From Symbiodinium natans (Eukaryota; Sar; Dinophyceae; Suessiales; Symbiodiniaceae): DNA of 64,000 bases. The stretch spans positions 1-64,000 of the forward strand of contig CAJNDS010002757.1 in assembly GCA_905221605.1 (NCBI GenBank), written 5' to 3'. A program made the position numbers and the translations under genes. Under the pieces are notes generated by a model. That model had not been told where the DNA came from. It worked only from the letters and a program-made list of their open reading frames with translations, and ran no database searches. Shown in pieces: positions 12,990 to 23,770 of the stretch (positions are counted from its first letter, which is position 1; every line of letters begins with the position of its first letter).

Positions 12990-15900
12990 GCGAATCCAAA
13001 GGCTGAAGTGAGCCACATGTCCATGACCAAGCCTTGAGGGTGGGTTACAGGCTTTGGGCTGCTGGCCGCTAGCCTCGCACGCAGCTGCGCAAAAGGAGCG
13101 ACTTTGGGACAGACCATGCAGCAACAAAAGAGGGCCGAGGTGAAGCGTCCTCGGCAATCACCAGCCGATGGCCAACAAGCTGGAGCTCACAGAGGGCTGC
13201 TCAACATGGGTTAATGGAAAGCGACTGCAATGACAAGAACTCAGCCTGGTGTTGCAGTGTTGCAGCATCGCATATGCGAACAAAGCCCTTACACGCAGAA
13301 CTCCTTGCGATGGAAAGCATGGCCTCGAGCTGGCTGAGCAAAGTACCAGTAGCACTGCCCATCCCAGCGCAAACATCCTGGCATAATTATCCTGGCACTC
13401 CCTGCTCCGATGCAGCAACGGAAGGAAGCAAGACTGCAGTGACGACTTCAGGAACCAGTGCTGCAAACCACGTTGAGCACCGATTCGGAGAGACAGCGTC
13501 CCAAGCGTGATGCAAATGACACCAGCCCAACTGGAACAAACCATGCAGCAGCAAGAAACTTTCGAGACCCAGAGGTGCTTGGTCGCCGAAACTGCCGAGC
13601 CAGGCCGAAACGGGCTGGGTCGCGTGCGTGCAGAAAGCAGTAGCAAGCCAAAACAAGTGAGAAAGCCAAGCATGTGGACCAGGGTGGGCGAGGGAGGCAT
13701 TGCAGCAGTACACAAGGGATCACCTCCTGGGACTGGGAGCGTCAAATGGTGATGGCAACAGATCCAGTCATGCACATTCTTTCAAAATCAGCCATGATTC
13801 TAGGTCTGCTGCTCGCACAGAGCTGCGCTGCGGAGGGACGACGACAGCCCAAGCAAATGCAGAGCTTGGAATACGAGACAAAGACTCCATTGACAACCTG
13901 ATAACCCACGATGACAACAGGTTTGATGCGAGGCTGCAGCGCTGCCGCAGCAACAGTCGAAGCTCAACAATTGCACACAGAATTGCAAACGATTTGCAGT
14001 CTTAAGACCTCGAGGATATTCGAGTTCTGAAGATTTTGCACACGCGTGCGGCTCTCAAGCAAGCATGTCAAGCAAGCTGTCGATCGATTAGCTCATTCGT
14101 TTGCACCGTCGGCGGCGCTTGCTTCGAGCTTTGAGCCGTCGTGTGATGTCCCAACTGGGTTTTGCTGCACGCAGGCTGAGAGCTGCTCCGGCACGTATAA
14201 TGGACACTGCCCGGGGCAACTGAATGCGGCTAAAACACAGAGGGGTCAACTTGGTGTCGGGTCTACTTACTCTAGTTACTGCTGCGGTTTCGGCTGTCCA
14301 AGGCGAACCTCTGCAGCAGCAGGGGCGGCAGTTGTGTTCATGGAGCATCGCCTGAAAAGACGCCGCGCAAACTGCGGGACGGAAGTGCGAACACAAGTCG
14401 AAGGAGCCGGCTCTGCACAGAAGCGCAAGGCAGGCAAGCGAGCTGCGCTGGTCCACCGAGACTGTGCCACAATGATGTCACCCTTGCACATCCCTGGCAC
14501 CGGCAGGCTGCAGGCTGCCAAACACGGTGGAAACAGTTACAACGCCAACTAGGAGCTGAGAGACTCGGCTGAGTGCACATCACGCGCGGCCAAAAGCCAT
14601 GTGTATCAACCCACGAAGCCGGCCTCGGACCCAAGCAAGAGCTGACTTGTGGGCCCTACTCCGAAGGTGAATCACGCAAAGCGCAAGGCAAGGAAGGAAG
14701 TTGCGCTGACCCACGGAGCTTGTGCAGCAATGATGGCATCCTTCCACATTCCTTTAACACACGCACATGCTCCAGGCACGGTGGAAACCGACAGAGAAGC
14801 CTTGGCAACGCAAGGTTGAGAGACTCCGCTGGTGAATCAGGCGAGGCGAGAAGCCTCTTCAAGCCACAAAGCCGGCCTCGGCCCCAAGCAAAAGCGGACT
14901 TGCGGCCTCTGACTCTGTCCTGCAAGTAGCCGGCTCTGCACCCAAACGCCACGCAAGGAAACGAGTTGGACTGATGACCCAAGGAGACTGGACCAGCCTG
15001 ACAACACCTTGGCGCACTCCAGGCAGTGCAAGGCTGCAACAAGACGCACAGGTTTGTTCAACGAGCTAGCTGCCGGGAATGGCAGCAAAACACTTGCAGA
15101 AGCTTTGGATGAGCCAGGAGCCGAGAGAAGAGGCTCAACCGAGACTTGGGGAGGCCATTGAGGCCTGCAGCACCGCCTTCTGATGCCAGTGCCAGCTCTG
15201 CCTGGAACCCGTAAACCCGAAGCCCCGAACTTCCGCAAGCCCCAGGGCACATCCTCATAGAGGAGCGTCATGAGCGTGACGAGCTGGAGGTGCGAAGGGC
15301 ATTCTTTGAAAGAAAACTTTGCCCCAGTGCATGGCTGGCATGGCGAAGTCGACCACGTGAGGCAACCAGCCACACCTAGCCCAGAAGCCGCTGCCCTGGA
15401 AGTAGCACGCTGTGCGCAGAAGCACAAGGCCAGCAAGCAAGCCGCGCTGACCCATGGAGTTTGCGCTGCAATGAAAGGCATCCTTGCACATTGCTCAAAC
15501 TTGGTGGAAACAGCTACAGAAGCCTCGGCAACACCATCCAGGACCTGAGACGCTCCATGGAGAGACATCGCATGATGCAGCAGCAAGCCACGAAGCCGGC
15601 CTCGGCCCCAAGCAAAAGCCAACTTGCGACCTCTGTCCTGCAAGTAGCAAGCTCTGTGCCGAAGAGCTAGGCAAGGAAGTGAATTGAACTGTTGACTCTG
15701 ACCCACGAAGCTTGGGCCGGATTGACAGCATCTGTGCGCATTCCAGGCACCATACGCCACAAGGCCGGAACGAGCAAGGAAGCCTGCATCTCTCACAGAA
15801 GCTCCTACTCCCGACGTCGAGCAGCGGAAAGTCCAGGCCAGGGGCTACCACGACCTCTGCCCCTCAGCGCTTGTGCGAATTTGCCACGCCGATATAAACC

Positions 15901-18900
15901 ACGAAGACGTGAATTCCCTGCACGGGGTGCTTGCGCACACCCTAAGACAAGCATTTCGGCCCGATAGTATTCTAGGCCGGGATGTTACAGTAGCCCACTG
16001 GTCATCCGGGTGCCGGGTGCCACCGGGAGAGTCCGGACCCTGCTGTTTGGGCCCATGAAAGTGCAGGGCAAGTGTCAAATCCTGAAAGCTTCAATATTGA
16101 CTGTTGCTGAAAACTGACGTCTGACCCTGTGCATTGCCACAAATCTGTAGGGAAGAAGTCGGAAACGGCAGATTTGCTCTGCAGGGTTAAGGGCGAGCCT
16201 CAAACCTCTTCATGAAAACCGCAAAAAACTGTCTTCAGACGCTAACCTATACACCGCAAGGCCTCTATAGCCCAAATCCTCAACATTCCTCAACCCCGCA
16301 CCATCCCAAACCACAAGCTCAGATGCCCTCTCAAGACTCTTAGCGCTGCTGCACAAGAAGCTCGAGTTCCAAGGAACTCCACAGTACTCGGGACGGAACG
16401 CGGCTTTTTCCTGCCAACCCCGTCCCTTTAGTAGCGCTTTTGACCGGGGTGTTTTTCCTGTCCTGCTCTGTGCAGACTCGTCGTGCTGACCCACGGAGAT
16501 AGAACGACGGCATCCTTGCAAATTCCTGGCACCCTGACGCTGCAAGAAGAATGAGAAGCCTCCACAACGCCAGCCCTTTATCTTCTGAGGGCCTCAGTTG
16601 GTGAATCGCACGGGGCGCCTGGCCCCGGCACGTCATAACTGTGGGCTCGGTCACAAGCAAACAGTGGTTCTGTGGCCTGTGTCCTGGAAGCAGCTTGCTC
16701 TGCGCAGAAGCACAAGGCAAGCAAGAAAGCCGCGCTGATCCACCGAGACTGTGCCGGAATGATGTCACCCTTACACATTCCTGGCACCGGCAGGCTGCAG
16801 GCTGCCAGGCACGGTGGAAACAGCTGCAACGCCAGCTAGGAGCTGAGAGACCCGACTGAGTGCTCATCACGCACGGCGACAAGCCACGTATCAACCCACA
16901 AAGCCGGCCTCGGCCCCACGCAACAGCGGCTTCGGCTTTGCACCGAAACGCAACGCAAGGAAACACGCTGACATGATGACCCAAGGAGGTTGGTTTTGAG
17001 AGACAGCATCTTTGCACATTCCAGAACGCCTCGGGCAGGCATGCTCACCGAGCTAGCTGCCAGGAATGGCAGAAGCAGTTGCAATCCAAAAGGCTCCATG
17101 CCCATAGAGGTGAATTTGCAGATTCGCTGTGCAAGGTCACGGGCGAGCCTCGACCATGCCTCTGGCCCAAATCCTCCACGTTCCGCACCATCCCAAACCT
17201 GCTCGAAGGCCCTCGCAAGACTCTTAGGGCTGCTGCACAAGAAACTCGAGCTCCAAGCAACTCCACAGTGCGGGTGGCAGAGTGCGGCTTTTTCCTGCCA
17301 ACCCCCTCCCTCTAGCGCTGTTGACTGCAGTGTTTTTCCTGGCCTGCTCCGCGCAGACGCGTCCCGCTGGCCCACGCCGATAGAACGATGGCATCCTTAT
17401 AAAATTCCGACCTGGTTGTAATCGAAGCGGGGGTCGAGCGACATTGAACATGGCAGGCAATGCAACGAACCATCGGCCGCAACGATGACATGCGCGTCGC
17501 TTCATGCAAGGTCCAAAGGCCTGAGTAGGATCCGTGGCAGCTCCAGCGGTTTTGCGTCGCGCCGAGGCATCCTCGCTGCCAGGCACGGTGCAGTTAAGAA
17601 GGGTTCGGCAGCGCGAGCCAGAAGCTGAGAGACTCTGCGGGCGAATCGCGCGAGGCGAGAAGCTACATCAAGCGCATCAAGCCGGCCTCGGCCCCAAGCA
17701 AAAGCGGACTTGTGGCCTCTGTCCTGCAAGTAGCCAGCTCTGCACCGAAGCGCCAGGCAAGGAAGTGAATTGAACTCGTGACCCACGAAGCTTGGGCCGG
17801 ACTGACAGCATCTGTGCGCATTCCAGGCACCATATGCCGCAGGGTCGGAACGAGCAAGGAAGCCTGCCACATCTCTCACCGAAGCTCCTACTCCCGACAT
17901 CGAGCAATGGAAAGTCCAGGCCAGGGGCTACAATGACCTCTGCCCCTCAGCGCATGTGCGAATTTGCCAGGCCTCTAAAAACCACGAAGAAATGAATTCC
18001 GGAGAGCGGAAAACTGCACGGGTGCTTTGCTGAGGACGCCTATTGGACGGATCCAATGTGCAGGGCCTTTGTCTACTGCGTAAGGGGATGGTAAGGCTTT
18101 GGGCTCTGCAGCAGAACAAAAAGCTTTCTGACCCCCATCTTCTTGGACTTCCGGGTTATGTGCACATTCAGCTGCCACGCTGAGTGGAATGAGGTGCGGA
18201 AGCCTCGCCACGAAGTCGGCCTCGGCCCCAAGAAAAGCGGACTTGCGGCCTCTGCCCTGTTATCCTGCAGGGGTTCTTGCGCGTGCCCTAAGAGAGGAAC
18301 TTCGGCCCGATGGTGCCCTAAGAAAGGAACTTCGGCCCGATGGTGTTCTAGGAGTTAACCCGCGGGTCATCCGGGCGCACCGGGAGAGCCAGGGTCCGGA
18401 CCCTGCTGTTTGGGCCCATGAAAATGCAGGGCAAGTGTCAAATCCTGAAAGCTTCAATGTTGGCTGTTGCTAAAACTGACGTCTGACTCTGTGCATTGCC
18501 ACAAATCTGTAGGGAAGGAGTCGGAAACTGCAGATTTGCTCGGCAGGGTCACGGACAAGCACGTTCTGATGCCTCTGGCCGCTTTGCGTGGAACCCTTAA
18601 ACCCGAAGCCCCGAACTTCCGCAAGCCCCAGGGCACATCCTCGTACAAAAGCGGCATTAGCGTGACGAGCTGGAGGTGAGAAGGGCATTTTTTGGAAAAA
18701 CAGACTGCCCCAGTGCATGGCGAACTACACTCCCCTGACGTGAGGCAACCAGCCACACCTAGCCACGAAGCCGCCTCTCCCTCAAGCGAGAGTGGCTTTG
18801 TGGCCGCTGCCCTGGAAGTAGCACGCTCAGCGCAGAAGCACAAGGCCAGCAAGCAAGCCGTGCAGACCCATGGAGTTTGCGCTGCAATGAAGACATCCTT

Positions 18901-19120
18901 GCACATTCCTCAAGCTGAAAGGCGCAGTGGGAACAGCTACAGCAGCCTGGGCTGAGCCAGCCAGGACCTGAGACACTCCATGGAGGGACATCGCACGACG
19001 AGGCATCAAGCCACGAAGTTCAGCCCCAAGCGCAAAACCGGAAATGTGACCTCAACCCACGCAGATTGGCCCGGGAACCCTGCATAGCAAGCTGCACAAG
19101 GGTGGCTCGGCCTGCAGTTT
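12990..19120. repeat. degenerate array of ~250-bp units
   Basis: The motif CAGAAGCRCAAGGCMAGCAA recurs at about 14,418, 14,680, 15,417, 16,700 and 18,832, and a sister motif (ACGCAAGGAAACR) at about 14,950 and 16,957. Another block (CCGGCCTCGGCCCCAAGCAA) recurs at least six times. Spacings cluster near 240-260 bp or twice that. Two larger blocks, 16,010-16,200 and 18,370-18,560, are also copies of each other. Overlapping minus-strand ORFs of 319, 225, 179 and 150 codons run through it. I call it a satellite-like array; decayed tandem coding repeats are possible. Confidence 0.65.
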
Positions 19121-19204
19121 CATTGAGATGCACCGACAGTTCTTTGCAGGCACGCTCTGCAGCCAAACTTCCAGAGGCGCCTCCAGAGGCTCGGGAGCGT
19201 GGAC

Positions 19205-19318
19205 CTGCAAGCTTCTGGCTGCCCTCGTATTAGCACGGTGTGCCCATGTGCTAAAGACAAGGGAAACCATAAGACAGGCCGCCTCGTCCTCCTCTTTGAT
19301 CAACTTGGAAAGGATCTG
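19205..19318 (-). CDS. candidate internal exon, unknown protein
   Basis: An open 38-codon block lies between a good 3' splice site (TTCAGTGTGTGCAG) and a GT donor (CAG|GTCCACG), both in phase 0. The translation is helical and charged (contains IKEEDEAA and FSTWAHRA). Neighbouring exons were not found. Plus-strand ORFs over the same bases are the alternative. Confidence 0.4.
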
Positions 19319-19635
19319 CTGCACACACTGAAAAAGGAGAGGCTGGTGCGGTCCTCGGCACCGGCCACAGGCGTACTGTCTTGCTGCTACCTACTGCCAC
19401 AAAGCCTTGCTATGCTCTCAGAATTGCAGACGACACCACGGAAAGAGCACCTGAAACTTCAACCAGGGGCCTGAGTGTTGACTCGTGATCTCGCTTTCGC
19501 CCACCCCAGCTTCAACCAACCCTAGGAAGCACTGAAAGTGCCGAATTTCCTAAAGAAGCCAACGACTGGCAGCCTGTCGGAAGAAGTAGAACTGACTGCA
19601 CACCCGATAGCTCCGCACGTAACGACTTATGCTTG

Positions 19636-19830
19636 CCCCAAACCCTAAACCCTAAACCCTAAACCCTACACCCTAAACCCTAAACCCTACACCCTAAACC
19701 CTACACCCTACACCACAAACCCTAAACCCTAAACCCTAATTGCGCCCTACACCCTAAACCCTACACCACAAACCCTAAACCCTAAACCCTAATTACACCC
19801 TACACCCTAAACCCTAAGCCCTAAACTCGC
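19636..19830 (-). repeat. degenerate CCCTAAA array
   Basis: About 20 heptamers with interruptions such as CCCTACA and CACAAACC. It is the first large telomere-like array in the window and marks the change from the satellite-rich left part to the gene-bearing right part. Confidence 0.95.
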
Positions 19831-20612
19831 AGCACAGGCCGAGCTTCGAAAGGCGGGTATGTGCATGGAAGATGGGTTCGTCCGCGACAACCTCGTGATG
19901 ACCTTTGCAGATCCCCGATAAACAGGCTTTCGTTTGAGGGGGATTCGGGTTTAGTCGATTTTTTTGTTGCCACCCGGTTTAGGGGTTTAGGGGATTTAGA
20001 GGGGTTTTGAAAGTTTTGAAAGCCCTGGGGTTCACCCCGGGCATCAGATCTTGAGAGCAGTTGTGCCTGGAGCTGCCATGAGGCTCAACTTTGGGGGATT
20101 CTGGGGATTGGGAGATGGCATATGGGGAGGGAGGGGGAGAGAGAGAGAGAGAGAGAGCGGGAGGGAGGGAAACCCAGAATTTCGCGAGCGCAAACGAGAG
20201 CGCGATTTCAGTAGCAGGCTTCGAGAAAAACGCGGGGTCCCGGGCTAGGGTCGTTGCGCGGCTTCATCGCCCTAGCAAAACCTCACCCTGGGACACACAT
20301 AACTACACACATGGCCGAAAAAGCCCATTCTTTATCCGAACTGGCGTCCTGAGTATCAGATATCTTCATTATAAGGCTTCGAGACTTCAAGGTTGAGGAC
20401 TTGGGAGTTCAAGGATTTAGGGGGAGGAGATTGAGGACTGCTTGGCTGCCTGAGGTTTGGCTGGGGGTCCTCTATCATATATTTCGGTAAGAAAGCACCG
20501 CCAGTGCGGCCATTCACCAGACACTGATGCAAAGGCCGGCACACGCCTTCTTTCCGGAAACTTGGCTGACTGAACAAGGTGCTTGAGGGCATGAGCGGAA
20601 TAGCCGCCTTAA

Positions 20613-23129
20613 TCAGGTGACCCATTCTTCACCCGGCTCCAGCAGCGGGTACGCCTGGATGTCATGCATGGTGCCCATCAGTGTCTGCTCCCGTTCGTAC
20701 CGCTGCATCAGCTCCCGGTGGTAGCGAAGAGCCTTGAGAAGAAGCGTCCAGGCTCGGAAACCAGAAGGGTAGAGTAGCATCTCCCCCTGAACCCCAACCA
20801 GCTAGACACAATCTAACATACCCCCAACCCTCTCAGCCCTTTCTACCCTGAACCCCCTCCCCCCCGCCCCCCAAAAAAAAAACAACACAGCAACACATTT
20901 TGAACCCTCAAAATCCTAAAAAACCCTATAAACCCCTTGGAACCCCACACAACCCATAAAACCTATAAAGCCAACAAAAACCCCCAAACACAACCCGCAC
21001 TTCTAACTCTTTTTTGCAAAAAGAGCTCTAAAAGCCTCCAAGAAGATCTCCTCGCGCACCCCCGGCAAGTCGACTCTCCGCCGCAGGAACTCGAAGTCCC
21101 TCAGGTCCAGGGGGGCGCTCGAAGGCTCATCCTCGGGGCAGCAAGATGTTGTGGTTCCGGGGTTTAGGGTTTAGGGTTTGGGGTTTAGGGTTTTAGGGTT
21201 TTAGGGTTTAGGGTGGCAGCTTGCTTGTGGTTTATAAGGTTTATGGGGTTTATTTGTTTTTTTGCTATGGTTGTTTAGGGTTTGTTATATAAGGGTTTAT
21301 GGGATTCATTAGGTTTGTTTAGGGTTTTATATAGGGTTTTTTGGGTTTGGGGTTTAGGGTCTAGGCTTTTTTTTTGTGGTTTGGGGTTTGAGGTTGTCTT
21401 GCTCGTGTGCGGTTGAGGGTGGAAGGTTCTCTTCGGGCACGGCAGTCCTCGGGACAGCGCAGCTCCCCGAAGAAGCTCCTTAGCTTCTGAGCTCTGGCCC
21501 TTCTTTTGGGGGGTCTTATTATGGAGGGTTTATAGGGTTTAGGGTTTAGGGTTCAGGGTTACGAAATAACTTCCTTGCCCCCAAACCATCCAAACCGCCA
21601 AGGGTCATGTTGAGGGCCTGTTCAGCTGTAGCCCGGTGCTCGGGGTTGAATTGGAGCAGGGCATCCTGGGCTGCTATAAGGACGAGTTGAGCTGCCCATA
21701 AAAGTATCTATGCGGAACGCAATAATTCGGCGGTTTTTTTTGGAAAAAGGGTACACAGTATATACTGCGGCTTCCTGAAGAAAAGAGGACATACGGTACA
21801 TACCGCTGGCTTCCTAGTTCTGGCAACTAATAAGCACCCGGGATCCAGCAGCTCCATCGCCGAGGGCGAGGCGGCTCTGACGGCCTCGCTGAGCGCGCGG
21901 CTGGCGCCTGGGGACTGCGACTCTAGGAACTCCCGGGCTGTTGGGTTCTTGATCCAAGCGAAGGACGATGTTTCCCATGGACCCAGCATTTTCAAGATCA
22001 GCTGTAGGTGGTGCTGCATATTCTTCCCTGGAAACAGGGGCCGGCGGGCAAACATCTCGGCAAGGATAGCTCCTACAGACCAGGTGTCGATGGTGGGACC
22101 ATGGACGCTGTAACTGTAATTATGACAGAGAGCCTCTGGTGCCCGATACCACCGGTTGCCAACAGCATATCCCTCGCTCTCCCCGGGCAGAAAAGCTTCG
22201 CCTGTCTCCCCGAAATCCACAATGGCATACCTGAAGTCGCTGATTCTCAAGTCACAGTTGGTGTTCACCAGCACGTTGCGCGGCTTCAAGTCAAGATGCA
22301 TCACCCCGGCGGAGTGCATGAACTTCAGCCCGCGAAGCATCTGGTACGAAAAGAACTGGCAGTGCTGGTCGAGAAGCAGCTGTGAGCTCTTCAGGATACT
22401 AGCCAAGTCGGTTTCCATGAGGTCAGAGACTATGTACAAGTCACTGAAAGTCGACTTGATACCAGGCAGGAAGACGTACTGCAAGTTGAGGATGTTCTCA
22501 GGGCCCAGGTGCCTCAAAAGCCTGAGCTCCTTCAACGTCTCCCTCGCGTGCCGCAGGTCTTCAAGGGCTCCCTCCATCTTCTTAATCGCAACCAGACCAC
22601 CGGTACTATCATCCCGGGCCGAGCAGGTCGTGCTATACGCACCTGCCGTCTTCAAAAATCCGCGATGCCCACCCCCGCTTCAGGCTTCCTAGCTTCCTCG
22701 ACTCTCCAAAATCTCCGAACACAGAAGTGCAAGGGCTTCTGGGCTTAGCTGGCCCTAAACCCTAAACCCTAAACCCTAAACCCTAAACCCTGAACCCTGA
22801 ACCCTAAACCCTAGGTTGCTGCTTTAGATAAGCTACCAGCATAATGAAGCCATAGTACTATCGCGTACCCATACTATGAAGGCCTCACTTCCGCTCTTTC
22901 ATCAGCAACTCAGTCAGGGTTGAGGGTTCGGTTTGTAGCCCTAAACCCTAAACCCTAAACCCTAAACCCTAAACCCTAAACCCTAAACCCTAAACCCTAA
23001 ACCCTAAACCCTAAACCCTAAACCCTAAACCCTACCTCGCGCCACCACCTCGAGGTCTGTGAAGCGGCCCGGTGTCTGGAAGGAGACGCCTCTTTCCTTC
23101 GAGGGGGCTCTTGTGTGGTTAAGGAGCAT
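20613..23129 (-). CDS. MAP-kinase-like protein kinase, six exons, divergent catalytic motifs
   Basis: Predicted structure: complement(join(20613..20732,21036..21131,21448..21478,21607..21665,21846..22642,23036..23129)), 1,197 nt, 398 aa, with every junction phase-consistent. CMGC/MAPK hallmarks: VAIKK (Lys52), alpha-C Glu70, HLDLKPRN (147-154), RWYRAPE (195-201), IDTWSVG and the FPGK..H.LQLI...LG stretch. The C-terminal exons give FNPEHRATAEQAL, FFGELR and EIFLEALRYHREL, as in the MAPK C-lobe. Such kinases phosphorylate Ser/Thr before Pro in cytosolic or nuclear signalling (family knowledge). Oddities: HRD is HLD; DFG is DFR followed by a 7-residue insertion that recreates DFG; the T-x-Y site reads EGY; the glycine loop is degenerate. 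Introns are one GT-AG, three GA-AG and one GC-AG. The start ATG at 23129 is the first in frame; an upstream exon cannot be excluded. Confidence 0.85.
21155..21360 (+). repeat. TTTAGGG arrays inside a MAPK intron
   Basis: Degenerate TTTAGGG units lie within intron 21132-21447, towards its 3' splice site on the coding (minus) strand, where they read CCCTAAA. A smaller group is at 21,530-21,560 in the next intron. Confidence 0.9.
22751..23034 (-). repeat. CCCTAAA arrays filling the first MAPK intron
   Basis: Two arrays (22,751-22,815 and about 22,942-23,034) occupy much of intron 22643-23035. On the coding strand the intron begins GTAGGG and runs straight into TTTAGGG units. Confidence 0.95.
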
Positions 23130-23139
23130 GGGGTAAAGG

Positions 23140-23600
23140 GTGTAGGGTTGAGGGTTCAGCATGGTTACTTCGCTAGATTATGCTCCCTTTCAGGGTTTCT
23201 ATTATAACGAGGCCCCGAAATTTTTTTCGGGCACCCAAAAAGGGAGAATTATTTTGAGAACTGGACATCTATGGATGAATAGAAACATATGTGTTAAGGA
23301 GCATGTGGTAATCTACTATATTATAATGTGCCGAATCATGTCTGGAACAAGTTGCTACGGTTCCCTTGCTTATTCTGGGTGACTCACCACAAGCGCCAAC
23401 CGAGTCAAGGCGTTTGTCATGGAACCATGGCCCTTGAGGAAACAAAACGACTCAGGGGGATGTCATATGTGGAGCCATATCATTCGAACTGTTATATCTT
23501 TGGGGCCTCTTGAATTCGATTGGGTTTTTTGGTGTAGTGCATACTTGTTGTGATTAATTCTGTGGGAATTCGACAGGGAGAGCATTGCTAACCATAAGGT
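23140..23600. other. AT-rich intergenic stretch between two minus-strand genes
   Basis: No supported exon. It should contain the MAPK promoter or trans-splice acceptor and the 3' end of the ubiquitin-fold gene, but no signal stands out. Confidence 0.4.
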
Positions 23601-23687
23601 GAACCTTGCAAAAAAAAAAAAACAACCTTTGGCATGCTACTCGGAGTCCAACCCTAAACAGCCTAAAGCGGGCTAATGTTGGTACCA

Positions 23688-23703
23688 GTAACCATTTTGG
23701 CTC
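23688..23703 (+). other. match to the dinoflagellate spliced-leader core
   Basis: 15 of 16 bases match the conserved spliced-leader core GTAGCCATTTTGGCTC (one A for G). The bases after it (CTG) differ from the leader end AAG. It may be a relict leader from a retroposed mRNA, or chance: on the minus strand the same bases could be the start of an exon of the ubiquitin-fold gene. Confidence 0.35.
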
Positions 23704-23770
23704 CTGTAGGCTACAGAACCTTAAACAAACCCTAAACCCCAAACCCTTGCGAGTTTGGATCCCTTGCATC

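Noticed and set aside
19636-19830. A true chromosome end or origin
   Set aside because: Array is short, degenerate, internal, and one of more than twenty with both orientations.
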